Shown piece by piece: positions 47,435 through 56,451 of a stretch of 64,000 nucleotides of DNA. The translations under genes and the position numbers were made by a program. The notes below the pieces were generated by a model. It saw only the letters and a list, made by a program, of their open reading frames with translations, did no database searches and had not been told where the DNA came from. Every line of letters begins with the position of its first letter. Position 1 is the first letter of the stretch. Where the stretch lies: contig NZ_CABVIR010000003.1 in assembly GCF_902498065.1 (NCBI RefSeq), positions 248,001 to 312,000 of the forward strand, read 5' to 3'. This stretch comes from Pseudomonas fluorescens (GTDB lineage Bacteria; Pseudomonadota; Gammaproteobacteria; Pseudomonadales; Pseudomonadaceae).

Positions 47435-48049
47435 ATGCGGTGGTTGTTGTGTGTGCTTTTGCTGGTTTTGTCCATCGAAGTCAGGGCTGGCGAGGTGTTC
47501 CTGATTCCGGAGAACAATCCCAAGCCGGTTTACCCTGTAGCACTTTCCCGAAGCGGTATAACCGGCGCGCTGAATGTCAGTTTTACCGTCCATGCCGACG
47601 GATCGGTGAATCAGGTAGAGGCTTCAAAGGACGCTCATCCCGACTTTGTCGAAGCCTCCCGAACGGCGGTGAGCCAATGGCGATACAAGCCCTGGGAGAT
47701 TTCCATCGAGCGACCCGCGCAAATCCAGGTGGTCGCGCCAATGGTGTTCAGGCTGGACGACAAGATGCCGATTCATGCCAACGAGGAGTTGAAAAAGTTG
47801 AGTTGTGGTGAGGTCGCCAAGGCAGCACTGCGGCTTGCAAACTACTCGTGGGTGGACATGCCGGTGTTCAGCTGGACGCGCAGTTACCTCACCCACTCCC
47901 TTGCCCCCACGCAATTGCCGGAGGCGAGACGTCTGGAACTCATCGCTAAACTCAACAAGAGCGTGCCTTCGATTATTCGGCGTTGTAATACGCATCAGGC
48001 GTCACGGTATGTGCGTTTTCTTCCGAAGGAAATTCGTGAGTTACTTTGA
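47435..48049 (+). CDS. periplasmic protein with a TonB-like C-terminal-type domain
   Basis: A 204-aa exported protein. The signal peptide MRWLLCVLLLVLSIEVRA is cut near residue 18. The TonB-type domain follows: NPKPVYPVALSRSGITGALNVSFTVHADGSV with EASRTAVSQWRYKPW, the pattern of energy-transducer C-termini. The last 100 residues are a separate helical segment with Cys pairs (LSCGEV and RRCNTH). It has no membrane anchor, so it is not a functional TonB. A substrate- or partner-binding role is possible. AAGGAG supports the start. Confidence 0.75.
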   Translation: MRWLLCVLLLVLSIEVRAGEVFLIPENNPKPVYPVALSRSGITGALNVSFTVHADGSVNQVEASKDAHPDFVEASRTAVSQWRYKPWEISIERPAQIQVVAPMVFRLDDKMPIHANEELKKLSCGEVAKAALRLANYSWVDMPVFSWTRSYLTHSLAPTQLPEARRLELIAKLNKSVPSIIRRCNTHQASRYVRFLPKEIRELL

Positions 48050-48090
48050 TTGAAAACATGCAGCGATGTCTGTTTTCCAGTCATGTATCG

Positions 48091-48130
48091 AAAAGGCCAG
48101 AACAACCTCATCAGTTGTCCTGGCCTTTTT
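48091..48130. terminator. bidirectional terminator after the TonB-like gene
   Basis: AAAAGGCCAG-A-ACAAC pairs with GTTGT-C-CTGGCCTTTT (48091-48106 with 48114-48129), one internal mismatch and T/A runs on both sides. It separates the convergent TonB-like and quinone oxidoreductase genes. Confidence 0.88.
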
Positions 48131-48145
48131 GCATCCTGCTGCGAT

Positions 48146-49123
48146 TCAGCGAACCTGCACCACCACTTTCCCAACCGCCTTGCGCTGGCCAAGATCATTG
48201 ATCGCCTGCGCCGCATTGCTCAGCGGATACACCTGCGACACCAGCGGCTTCAGCTTGCCTTCGGCGAACCAGCCAAACAATTGCTGGAAGTTCGCCGCGT
48301 TGTCTTGCGGTTGGCGCTGGGCGAACGAACCCCAAAACACGCCAACCACTGCGGCGCCTTTAAGCAGGGCGAGGTTGACTGGCAGTTCCGGAATGCGTCC
48401 GCTGGCGAAGCCGACCACCAGCAGGCGGCCGTTCCAGGCGATGGCGCGGATGGCTTGGTCGAACAGGTCGCCGCCGACCGGATCGTAGATCACGTCCGCG
48501 CCCTGGCCATCGGTCAGGCGTTTGATTTCGTCTTTGAGGCTGGTTTCGCTGTAGTTGATCAGTTCATCGGCGCCGGCAGCCTTGGCCACGGCGAGTTTTT
48601 CGGCGCTGCTGGCGGCGGCGATCACGCGGGCGCCCATGGCTTTGCCGATTTCCACGGCGGCCAGGCCGACACCGCCGGACGCACCGAGCACCAGCAGGGT
48701 TTCACCCGGTTGCAGGTTGCCGCGTTGCTTGAGCGCGTGCATCGAGGTGCCGTAAGTCATGCTGAAAGCAGCGGCGGTGTTGAAGTCCATGGACGGCGGG
48801 ATCGGTAGCACGTTGTAACCCGGAACGGCGACCTGCTCGGCGAAACTGCCCCAGCCAGTGAGGGCCATGACCCGATCGCCGACTTTCAGGTGACTGACTT
48901 TCTCACCCACGGCGCTGACCACGCCAGCCGCTTCGCCGCCCGGAGAAAACGGGAAGGGTGGCTTGAACTGGTATTTGCCCTCGATGATCAGCGTGTCCGG
49001 GAAATTCACCCCGGCGGCGTGCACGTCCAGCAGGATTTCGTTCTTCTTCTCGACAGGGCTGGCGACGTCTTCCAGCACCAGCGATTCGGCAGGGCCGAAG
49101 GCTTTGCACAGCACGGCTTTCAT
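48146..49123 (-). CDS. NADPH:quinone oxidoreductase, zinc-less MDR family
   Basis: A 325-aa medium-chain dehydrogenase/reductase. N-terminal catalytic fold MKAVLCKAFGPAESLVLEDV, conserved VNFPDTLIIEGKY, and Rossmann motif GASGGVGLAAVEIGKAMG. No zinc ligands are seen, so it belongs to the quinone reductase (QOR) branch; FWGSFAQRQP near the end is common in that branch. It likely reduces quinones or reactive enals with NADPH. The inner Met at 49123 is chosen because the 30-residue extension is not conserved. Confidence 0.9.
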   Translation of the reverse strand: MKAVLCKAFGPAESLVLEDVASPVEKKNEILLDVHAAGVNFPDTLIIEGKYQFKPPFPFSPGGEAAGVVSAVGEKVSHLKVGDRVMALTGWGSFAEQVAVPGYNVLPIPPSMDFNTAAAFSMTYGTSMHALKQRGNLQPGETLLVLGASGGVGLAAVEIGKAMGARVIAAASSAEKLAVAKAAGADELINYSETSLKDEIKRLTDGQGADVIYDPVGGDLFDQAIRAIAWNGRLLVVGFASGRIPELPVNLALLKGAAVVGVFWGSFAQRQPQDNAANFQQLFGWFAEGKLKPLVSQVYPLSNAAQAINDLGQRKAVGKVVVQVR

Positions 49124-49273
49124 CAGGGCTATTCCTTTGGGAGTGATGGCCGATAAGTGTAGGTGTGTGAGTCGACGGGTCAACGAGCATGCCCCGCCCT
49201 GATAGTCAGCCATAAGCTTGTGCTTGCGCGGCGGGTCGTTATGCTAGGCCGCAAACCGGATAAGGAGCGAATT

Positions 49274-49684
49274 GTGAAAGCGTGGATCATGTTGTTGCTG
49301 GCCCTGTCTCTGCCTGTGGCAGCAGTGGCTGAAGAAGCCGCCAAAGAAGGTGAAGCCCCGAAAGTCAGCTACCTGACCCTGAGCCCGCCATTCGTGGGTA
49401 ACTACGGGTTGGATGGCACGCCGAAGTTGAAGGTCTTCAAGGCTGATGTGGCGTTGCGGGTCACCGGTGATGAGGCGGCCAAACTGGTGAAGGCCAATGA
49501 ACCGTTGATTCGCAATCAACTGGTGGCGTTGTTCACCCAGCAAACCACCGAGGCGATGAACAGCATCGAGGGAAAGGAAAAGCTGCGTCAGGAAGCCTTG
49601 AAGCAGACCCAGCAAATCATGAGCGATGAAACCGGCAAGCCGGTGGTTGAGGATCTGTTGTTCAACAACCTGATTATTCAGTAA
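49274..49684 (+). CDS. FliL family protein, exported
   Basis: A 136-aa protein starting at GTG six bases after AAGGAG. The signal peptide MKAWIMLLLALSLPVAAVA is cut at residue 19. The remainder SYLTLSPPFVGNY, LKVFKADVALRVTGDEAAKLVKANEPLIRNQLVALF and DLLFNNLIIQ matches the FliL domain. No flagellar gene is near, and the protein is secreted rather than anchored, so it is a stand-alone FliL relative with unknown function. Confidence 0.85.
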   Translation: MKAWIMLLLALSLPVAAVAEEAAKEGEAPKVSYLTLSPPFVGNYGLDGTPKLKVFKADVALRVTGDEAAKLVKANEPLIRNQLVALFTQQTTEAMNSIEGKEKLRQEALKQTQQIMSDETGKPVVEDLLFNNLIIQ

Positions 49685-49699
49685 GTCCGGATCTCAAGG

Positions 49700-49743
49700 G
49701 TGCTGGCCTGCCAGCGATGGTGCCTTCAGAGCGCCATCGCTGG
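49700..49743. repeat. REP-type inverted repeat after the FliL-like gene
   Basis: CCAGCGATGG (49711-49720) and CCATCGCTGG (49734-49743) are perfect inverted arms in a GGCTGGC-type REP context, in the convergent space with the ABC-2 permease gene. Confidence 0.6.
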
Positions 49744-49771
49744 AAGCCATGCGGCGCCAATGATCAATGCT

Positions 49772-50890
49772 TCAGGACGTCAGGCTGCGGCGAAACCGCA
49801 GCAATGCAATCGCGAAGAACAGCAGGCCGATCACTGTGAGCGCCAACAGGTCCGGCCACACCACGCTCAGCCCGGCATCACGAAACAATATCGCGGCGCT
49901 CAGGCTGACAAAGTGCGTTGACGGCGAGCCTTGCATCACCCATTGCAGCCATTGCGGCATGCTGTCGAGCGGTGTGCTGCCACCGGACAACAGCAGCATC
50001 GGAATGATCACCGGAATGGCCAGCAGGCCGAACTGTGGGGTGGACCGGGCAAGGGTCGCGAGGAAAATTCCCAGTGCTGTACTGGCGAACAGATAAACCG
50101 CGGTGACCAGCAAAAACAGACTCATCGAGCCGGCCAGCGGCACGCCCAGCGCACCTTTGACAATCACTTCCAGCGATAGCCACGTGCACAGCACCACCAC
50201 TAGCATGTTGCTCCAGATTTTCGCCAGCATGATTTCCAGTGCCGTCAGCGGCAGCACCAATAAATGGTCGAGGGTGCCGTGCTCGCGTTCACGCAGCAAC
50301 GCCGTGCCGGTCAGGATGATGGCGAGGATGGTGATGTTGTTGACGATTTGAATCACCGCCAGGAACCAGCCGCCTTCCAGATTGGTATTGAACAGCGAGC
50401 GGGTTGTAAGCAGCACCGGGGACTGGCTGGCGGCATTGCTCTGGCCGCTATAGTTCAGCAGTTCGCGCTGAAAAATCCGCCCGATGTAACCTGCGCCCAT
50501 GAACGCCTGGCTCATGGCTGTGGCATCGACGTTGACTTGCAGCGCCGGCTGGCGGCCGGCCAACAAGTCCGTCTGGAAACCGGCCGGTACGTTGATCACG
50601 AACGTATACCGACCACTGTCCATGACTTGATCGAGTTGCCCGTAAGGCAGCAACACCGGCGGCTGGAACTCCGGTGGTAGCAGGGCCTGGGCCAGTTGTC
50701 GCGACAGGTGACTGTGGTCTTCGTCCACGATGGCCACGCTGGCATTGTGTACACCGATCACCGAGCCGGCGGCGGGCATGTAGATCGCTACGGTGAAGGC
50801 GTAGAACAGGAACAGCAGCAACACGCTGTCGTGTCGCAGGCTGGTCAGTTCCTTGAGACCCAGTCGCAGGATATGCGCACACTTATGCAT
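49772..50890 (-). CDS. ABC-2 type permease, YhhJ family
   Basis: A 372-aa ABC exporter membrane subunit. One N-terminal helix (SVLLLFLFYAFTVAIYM), a periplasmic domain of about 130 residues with YTFVINVPAGFQTDLLAGRQ, then five C-terminal helices. It ends GLLFFAIALLRFRRS. The first base of its start is the last base of the ATPase-permease stop, so the genes are coupled. Start at 50890 from MHKCAHILRLGLKEL; the longer frame is rejected. Confidence 0.9.
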   Translation of the reverse strand: MHKCAHILRLGLKELTSLRHDSVLLLFLFYAFTVAIYMPAAGSVIGVHNASVAIVDEDHSHLSRQLAQALLPPEFQPPVLLPYGQLDQVMDSGRYTFVINVPAGFQTDLLAGRQPALQVNVDATAMSQAFMGAGYIGRIFQRELLNYSGQSNAASQSPVLLTTRSLFNTNLEGGWFLAVIQIVNNITILAIILTGTALLREREHGTLDHLLVLPLTALEIMLAKIWSNMLVVVLCTWLSLEVIVKGALGVPLAGSMSLFLLVTAVYLFASTALGIFLATLARSTPQFGLLAIPVIIPMLLLSGGSTPLDSMPQWLQWVMQGSPSTHFVSLSAAILFRDAGLSVVWPDLLALTVIGLLFFAIALLRFRRSLTS

Positions 50891-53613
50891 CAGGCCTCCT
50901 GCTTTTTCAGCATGATCAGACTGAGCCCGGTGAACCCCAGAAAGAACCCGAACAATGCCAGGCATTGTGGCCATAACTGGCGCAGGTCCAGGGCTTTGGT
51001 GAAGGTACCGACGGCAAGATCAAGGAAGTAGCCGGCTGGAAACAACATCCCCATGATCGCTGCAGCACCGTCGAGCGATGAGCGTGGCACGATCAACCCG
51101 GAAAACTGGATAGTCGGCAGGCTGGTGATGATCATCGTGCCGAGGATTGCGGCAATCTGGGTTCGGGTAAACGATGAAATCAGCAGGCCCATGCTGGTGG
51201 TTGCCAACACATAGAGCAGCCCGCCCAATGCCAGGGTCAGGCCGCTGCCCTTGAACGGCACGCCGAACAGCCAGCGGTTCATGGCGACCAGTACCGCGAG
51301 GTTGATCAGGCTGATGGCCAGATAAGGGGCCTGCTTGCCCAGCAGGAACTCCAGCCGGGTCAGCGGCGTGGCGTAAAAATTGGTGATCGACCCCAGTTCT
51401 TTCTCCCGGACAATACCCAACGCCGTCAGCATGGCGGGGATGAACGCCAGGATCAGTGCCATGACTCCCGGGCCGATGGCATTGACGCTCACGACATCCT
51501 GGTTGTAACGGAAACGGGTTTCCAGTTTGGCTGCCGCCTGCCCTTTCAACGCCGGGCTGCTCTGTTCGGCCAGTTGTTCAATGTTGGCCTGGTGCACCGC
51601 TTCCACGTAATTGCGGCTGGTCTCGGCTCGAAAAGGCATGCCGCCATCGAGCCAGGCCGCCACGACGGGCTGTCGAGCGGCGTACAAATCCCGGCCGAAT
51701 CCCGGTGGAATTTCCAGCGCCAATTTGATTTCCGAGCGTTGAAGGCGGCGGTGCAATTCTTTCGCGTCGCGAATGGGCGGTTGTTCGTCGAAGTAACGAG
51801 AACCGCGAAATGCTTCCAGATACGCGCGACTCTGGGGTGTCTGGTCTTGATCGAAGACCGCGAAGGCGAGCTTTTCCACGTCCAGGGAGATGCCGTAGCC
51901 GAAGATCACCATCATGAAAATGGCGCCGAGAAAGGCAAATGCCATCCGCACTTTATCGCGCAGCAACTCCTTGCCTTCGCGACGGGCCACCGCTATCAGG
52001 CGCCCGACACTGAAGCGACGTTCCTTAAGAGGCGTGGTGCGCTTGACCGGTGAGTCGTCGGACGCTACCGGCGTCGGGGTTTCCATGGGGGCTTGGACCT
52101 GTTCCAGGCACGTGACAAACGCCGCTTCCAGGGTCTCGCCCTTGAACTGCTGTTGCAGTGCCGCAGGGGTGTCGCAGGCAAGCACCTGGCCGGCGTGCAT
52201 CAGCGAGATACGGTCACACCGCTGGGCTTCGTTCATGAAATGCGTGGAAAGAAAGATTGTTACGCCTTGCTCGCGCGAAAGCTCGACCAGCAATCGCCAA
52301 AAATCATCGCGCGCCGCCGGGTCTACGCCGGAGGTCGGTTCGTCGAGTATCAGCACTTCCGGACGATGCAGCACGGCCACGGCCAGTGACAGTCTTTGGC
52401 GCAGACCCAAGGGCAGGGCGCCGGACTGTTGATCGGCGACGCTGCCCAGATTGAAACGCTGGATCAGTTCGTTGATGCGTTGAATGCTGTCCGTTTTGGG
52501 CAAATCGAACAGCCGGGCATGCAAGTCAAGGTTCTGCCGGACACTGAGTTCTCCGTACAGGGAAAAGCTCTGGGACATGAAACCGACGCGTTTGCGAGTC
52601 GCCAGGTCCTTGGCATTCACCGGGTTGCCCAGCAATGTGGCGCTGCCTTCACTGGCCGGAATAAGCCCGGTTAAAACTTTCATGGTGGTGGTTTTGCCGC
52701 AGCCGTTGGAGCCGAGAAAACCGAAAATTTCGCCTCGGCCAATGGCAAAACTGACCTTGTTGACGGCGGTGAAATCGCCGAAGCGCAAGGTCAGTTCGTG
52801 GGCTTCGATGGCGATGTCCGCGTTGTCGCCGGTTCTGGATGGAATCACCAATGCCGGTTTGTCTTGGCTGCCGTCGCCCTGAAAGTGGGTGAAGGCAGCG
52901 TCAAGTTTGCCGCTCGGCGTTGCTGCCGCCAGTTCGCCGGTCAGCCCTGTGGCAATCAGCTTGCCGCCGTCGAGCATCAGGCAGTGCTCGAACTGCTCGG
53001 CCTCTTCCATATAAGCCGTGGCCACCAGCAATGTCAGTTGCGGGCGTTGTCGACGGACGTCGTCCACCAGTTCCCAGAAGTGCCGGCGAGACAAGGGATC
53101 GACCCCGGTGGTCGGCTCGTCGAGGATCAGCAGGTCTGGCTCATGGATCAGCGCGCAACAGAGTCCGAGTTTTTGTTTCATGCCGCCGGAGAGTTTGCCC
53201 GCCGGACGATCGGAGAATCGCAAAAGATCGGTGGCCAGCAACAGGTTGTGCATACGTTGATTGCATTCAGCTTTCGACAGGCCGAACAGGGTGGCAAAAA
53301 ACTGAATATTCTCGCTGATAGACAATTCGGGATACAGGTTGCCGCCCAGACCTTGGGGCATAAACGCAATTCGGGCATAAAGACTGCTGCGATGGCGGCG
53401 ATCCTGGATTGAGCCACCAAGCACTTCCAGCTGACCCTCCTGCAGGATTTTCACCCCCGCGATCAACCCCAGCAGACTGGACTTGCCGGCGCCATCGGGC
53501 CCGATGAGCCCGCAGCGGGTTCCTGCGGGCAGACTGAAATGGATATCGCTCAGCGCCTGCTGTTGGCCGTAGCGGTGATTGATGCCGGTCGCTTGCAGCG
53601 CCAGGCTGGTCAT
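50890..53613 (-). CDS. rbbA: RbbA-type ABC protein: two ATPase domains fused to a permease
   Basis: A 907-aa fusion. The first ATPase has GPDGAGKSS (38-46) and LSGGMKQK with LLILDEPTTGVDPLSRRHFW. The second has GSNGCGKTTTM and Walker B VLILDEPTSGVDP. The last 370 residues form an ABC-2 permease with a hydrophobic helix, a periplasmic domain and five helices. The second domain signature reads LPLGLRQR instead of LSGGQ, common in this group. In E. coli YhiH/RbbA was reported ribosome-associated, but the context here (HlyD protein and second permease) is that of an export pump. Confidence 0.9.
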   Translation of the reverse strand: MTSLALQATGINHRYGQQQALSDIHFSLPAGTRCGLIGPDGAGKSSLLGLIAGVKILQEGQLEVLGGSIQDRRHRSSLYARIAFMPQGLGGNLYPELSISENIQFFATLFGLSKAECNQRMHNLLLATDLLRFSDRPAGKLSGGMKQKLGLCCALIHEPDLLILDEPTTGVDPLSRRHFWELVDDVRRQRPQLTLLVATAYMEEAEQFEHCLMLDGGKLIATGLTGELAAATPSGKLDAAFTHFQGDGSQDKPALVIPSRTGDNADIAIEAHELTLRFGDFTAVNKVSFAIGRGEIFGFLGSNGCGKTTTMKVLTGLIPASEGSATLLGNPVNAKDLATRKRVGFMSQSFSLYGELSVRQNLDLHARLFDLPKTDSIQRINELIQRFNLGSVADQQSGALPLGLRQRLSLAVAVLHRPEVLILDEPTSGVDPAARDDFWRLLVELSREQGVTIFLSTHFMNEAQRCDRISLMHAGQVLACDTPAALQQQFKGETLEAAFVTCLEQVQAPMETPTPVASDDSPVKRTTPLKERRFSVGRLIAVARREGKELLRDKVRMAFAFLGAIFMMVIFGYGISLDVEKLAFAVFDQDQTPQSRAYLEAFRGSRYFDEQPPIRDAKELHRRLQRSEIKLALEIPPGFGRDLYAARQPVVAAWLDGGMPFRAETSRNYVEAVHQANIEQLAEQSSPALKGQAAAKLETRFRYNQDVVSVNAIGPGVMALILAFIPAMLTALGIVREKELGSITNFYATPLTRLEFLLGKQAPYLAISLINLAVLVAMNRWLFGVPFKGSGLTLALGGLLYVLATTSMGLLISSFTRTQIAAILGTMIITSLPTIQFSGLIVPRSSLDGAAAIMGMLFPAGYFLDLAVGTFTKALDLRQLWPQCLALFGFFLGFTGLSLIMLKKQEA

Positions 53614-54575
53614 TGCAGATTGGCCGGCCAGTCAGTCGGCGCGGTGCGCACATAACCGGCACCTGGCATACCCGGTTTGACCTGAGGCAGGGCGCTCGGA
53701 TCGGTCAGGCGCAGCTTGACGCGGAACACCAGTTTTTGCCGCTCATCGCGGGTCTCGACTTCTTTGGGGGTGAACTGCGACTTGCCTGCGACGAAGCTGA
53801 TTTTTGCCGGCAGTGGGTGGTCGGGCAGGGCGTCGAGCAGGATTCGCGCATCGTCGCCGACCGCCAGGCGACCTGTCACCGAGGTGGGGAGATAGAGGTT
53901 CATGTACTGGTCGTTGGGGTCGATCAGCAGCAGAACCCGTCCGCCCGCGCCGAGCACTTCGCCGGGTTCGGCCATGCGCAGCTGGATGACCCCGTCGATA
54001 GGCGCCCGCAGGCTGCTGTCCTCTATTTCGCTGGTCAACATCGCGACCTGTGCCTGTGCTGCACCAATCGCCGCGCCGACGGCCGACACCTGCGCCCGGG
54101 ACGCTGCAACCGCGGCACTGCCAGTGTCCAGGCGGGCCTTTTGTTGATCAATGATCTGGCCACTCACGAAACCGTGCTTGAACAGCTCCTGTGAGCGGTT
54201 GAGTTCCTGTTGGGCCAGCAGATGTTCGCTCTGGCGCAGTTGGACATTGGCCTGAGCGGCGGAAAGATTTTCCCGGGCGCGCAGCACCTCGGCTTCGGCC
54301 TGGCTGCGCTGGGCTTCGAGGGTGCGGGTGTCCATGCGTGCCAGCAGCTGGCCCTTGGTCACCTTGTCGCCTTCATCGACAAGCACCTCGGCCAAGCGCC
54401 CCGGTGTCTTGCTGGCGATCTGTACTTCGGTGGCTTCGAGGCGACCGTTACCGACATACAAACCTTCGGGTAAACGGTCATGCATGGACTTCCAATATCC
54501 GAAACCACCGGCAGCCAATAACAGGGCCATCAAGGCACTGGCGAAAACGATCGAAGAGCGGCTATGGGTAGACAT
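53610..54575 (-). CDS. HlyD-type periplasmic adaptor subunit
   Basis: A 321-aa membrane fusion protein: one N-terminal membrane helix (about 9-26), lipoyl/beta-barrel segments (GRLEATEVQIASKTPGRLAEVLVDEGDKVTKGQLLARMD) and a long coiled coil between 85 and 190, then a beta-barrel end. First gene of a three-gene operon (adaptor, ATPase-permease, permease), overlapping the next by four bases. Start at 54575; an upstream in-frame Met would add 23 non-matching residues. The exported substrate is unknown. Confidence 0.9.
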   Translation of the reverse strand: MSTHSRSSIVFASALMALLLAAGGFGYWKSMHDRLPEGLYVGNGRLEATEVQIASKTPGRLAEVLVDEGDKVTKGQLLARMDTRTLEAQRSQAEAEVLRARENLSAAQANVQLRQSEHLLAQQELNRSQELFKHGFVSGQIIDQQKARLDTGSAAVAASRAQVSAVGAAIGAAQAQVAMLTSEIEDSSLRAPIDGVIQLRMAEPGEVLGAGGRVLLLIDPNDQYMNLYLPTSVTGRLAVGDDARILLDALPDHPLPAKISFVAGKSQFTPKEVETRDERQKLVFRVKLRLTDPSALPQVKPGMPGAGYVRTAPTDWPANLQ

Positions 54576-54713
54576 GCGGGCATCCTGCGGCTGTTGCGTC
54601 CTAGTCTGGCGTATTTGACACCAAGACGATTTGATACCAGTCAATTCAAGTCAAGAGGCAAGCCTACGCGATCGGGTGACTAAAAAGAGGATGACTGGGT
54701 AGTTCTCGTTCAA

Positions 54714-55163
54714 TTAGCGCAAATCGAGCACTGCGGCCCATTGCTCGGCAGTCACCGGCATCACCGACAACCGCGAACCTTTCTGCACCAAGGGCATTTC
54801 CGCCAGCGCCGTCTGCTGTTTCAAATAATCCAGTTTGAGCACTTTGGCAAACGTCTCGACATGCGCGACATCAATCGCGCTCCAGGCGTTTTTCTCCAGG
54901 GTGGCCTTGGGATCGTAGTAATGACTCTCCGGCTCCAGCGCCGTCGGGTCGGGATACGCGGCTTCGACTATTTTCCCGATTCCGGCGATTCCTGGTTCGG
55001 GGCAGCTGGAGTGATAGAAGAAAAACTCATCCCCCACCGCCATGGCCCGCAAAAAGTTACGCGCCTGGTAGTTGCGAACCCCGTCCCAGCGCGCTTTGCC
55101 AAGCTTCTCCAGACCCTTGATCGAGAGTTCGTCGGGCTCGGATTTCATCAGCCAATAGGCCAT
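54714..55163 (-). CDS. EVE domain protein
   Basis: A 149-aa EVE (PUA-like) domain protein opening MAYWLMKSEPDELSIKGLEKLG, with the aromatic cage region DEFFFYHSSCPEPGIAGIGKIVEAAYPDP and C-terminal LVQKGSRLSVMPVTAEQWAAVLDL. EVE proteins bind modified nucleobases in RNA or DNA. Stand-alone copies near the zapA/fau region are conserved in Pseudomonas and are thought to act in RNA-related housekeeping. The neighbourhood gives no defence-island context. Confidence 0.93.
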   Translation of the reverse strand: MAYWLMKSEPDELSIKGLEKLGKARWDGVRNYQARNFLRAMAVGDEFFFYHSSCPEPGIAGIGKIVEAAYPDPTALEPESHYYDPKATLEKNAWSAIDVAHVETFAKVLKLDYLKQQTALAEMPLVQKGSRLSVMPVTAEQWAAVLDLR

Positions 55164-55364
55164 GGTTTTTGCTCCTTGCGAGTCAGGTGGGCAAGTTGTC
55201 GGGCAATTTTATGACAAACCGACAGTCGGTTGACGCCAGCGTTTGCGTGTCGGTTCACGTTGTCGCAAAATGCCGGCCTTCTAAGCTTGACGCTGCTGCA
55301 CGGCCTACACCTACAACGGAAACCGCTGCTGTCATCGTGTTGATGTGCCTTTGGGGGGCAATCG

Positions 55365-55517
55365 ATGAAACGCAAACCGGATTTACTATGGATATTGGTT
55401 ATTTTGTTCGGCCTCGGCGTCGTGACCACTGGCTATGCCCAAAGCCTGTGGAGCAACAAGACCGATGCGCCGGTTGAAATCGCGCAGCAACAACAGCCGT
55501 CGGCCTTCAAGCGCTGA
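55365..55517 (+). CDS. small single-pass membrane protein (50 aa)
   Basis: A 50-aa open frame from ATG to TGA on the plus strand between two minus-strand genes. A hydrophobic stretch LLWILVILFGLGVVTTGYA (7-25) is preceded by three Lys/Arg residues, giving an N-in membrane anchor, followed by a polar tail QSLWSNKTDAPVEIAQQQQ. GGGGGG precedes the start by seven bases. Small membrane proteins of this sort are conserved in Pseudomonas at this place. Function unknown; the protein is too short for longer-ORF filters. Confidence 0.6.
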   Translation: MKRKPDLLWILVILFGLGVVTTGYAQSLWSNKTDAPVEIAQQQQPSAFKR

Positions 55518-55551
55518 CCTGTCTTTTCGACGCCGCTGATTCCAGTGGCGT

Positions 55552-56157
55552 CTAGTCTGCGAAATACCACGCCTTGTCTGTCACCGTTCCTTGCAACGGC
55601 ACATCCCAGCTCGCTTGAGCCAGTCGTTCGACCTTCTGACATTCATGGGCCAGCCCCAACAGCGTCGGCTTGCGCCAGTTTTTGCGCCGCGCCAGGTACG
55701 CCAGGCTCCGGTCGTAGAAACCACCGCCCATGCCGAGTCGGCCACCGACATCGTCGAACCCCACAAGCGGCAACAGCACCAGATCGAGCGCCCAGACTTT
55801 GCGTTGTCGGGCGAGGTTGTGCCTGGGTTCGAGAATACGGAAGCGATTGAGTTGGAGTTTTTCGCCGGGGCGAATCCGCTGGAACACCATTTTGGTTCGC
55901 GGCCAGGCGCTGAGCACTGGTAGGTAAGTCGCCTTGCCCCGGCGTTGCGCGGCGCGCAGCAACAGGCGCGGATCGATTTCACCGTCGGTGGGCAGGTACA
56001 GGGCGATATGTTTTGCGCGGCGAAACAACGGCTGCTGGGCCAGTTGCTTGTACAGCCCGCGAGCGGCCTGGCGCTGCTGGCTGGCTGTCAGTGCGCGGCG
56101 GGCCTTGCGCAGCATGCGTCGAAGTTGCGGGCGGGGCAGCAGCGCAGGTTCGGTCAT
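55552..56157 (-). CDS. 5-formyltetrahydrofolate cyclo-ligase
   Basis: A 201-aa YgfA/Fau-type enzyme that converts 5-formyl-THF to 5,10-methenyl-THF with ATP. Motifs: RRMLRKARRALTASQQRQAA, LYLPTDGEIDPRLLL and the ATP/folate-binding GFDDVGGRLGMGGGFYDRSLAYL. It is downstream of 6S RNA and zapA on the same strand, the conserved zapA-ssrS-ygfA order of gammaproteobacteria. Confidence 0.93.
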   Translation of the reverse strand: MTEPALLPRPQLRRMLRKARRALTASQQRQAARGLYKQLAQQPLFRRAKHIALYLPTDGEIDPRLLLRAAQRRGKATYLPVLSAWPRTKMVFQRIRPGEKLQLNRFRILEPRHNLARQRKVWALDLVLLPLVGFDDVGGRLGMGGGFYDRSLAYLARRKNWRKPTLLGLAHECQKVERLAQASWDVPLQGTVTDKAWYFAD

Positions 56158-56241
56158 GGATTCGGGCTTCGGCAGTGCGGGTACACAAAGCGTACCCGTA
56201 AAAAAGCCGATGCCGGTATTGAACCGGCATCGGACTGGAAT

Positions 56242-56420
56242 CAGGCTCCCCGGATGAACCGCTGCTGACTTAGCCCTTGAACCCGAAAGTTCAAGGTGGA
56301 AGATGCAGTAGGCTTTAAGGCTTTCCGTCTAGCGGACATGCACACCAGCCCAACGTGCAGCCTCCAGGGTAGTGCGAATCGGCTCAGGGACGTGGTCAAC
56401 TGGCAAGCACCCCAGGGAGT
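56242..56420 (-). ncRNA. ssrS: 6S RNA
   Basis: About 179 bases between zapA and the cyclo-ligase gene, minus strand. It starts near ACTCCCTGGGGTGCTTGCC and ends with the pairing GGGGAGCC. Internal segments TGCACGTTGGGC, GTCCGCTAGACGGAAAGCC and CACCTTGAACTTTCGGGTTC are the recognisable core of Pseudomonas 6S RNA, which binds RNA polymerase holoenzyme. A -10 box TATACT (56427-56432 on plus) lies just upstream. Ends are approximate, within about ten bases. Confidence 0.9.
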
Positions 56421-56451
56421 GTTGCGAGTATAACCCAAGCGGTTCGGCGAA

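Noticed and set aside
54714-55163. EVE protein as part of an anti-phage system
   Set aside because: It is stand-alone, beside housekeeping genes, with no McrB-like, helicase or nuclease partner nearby.
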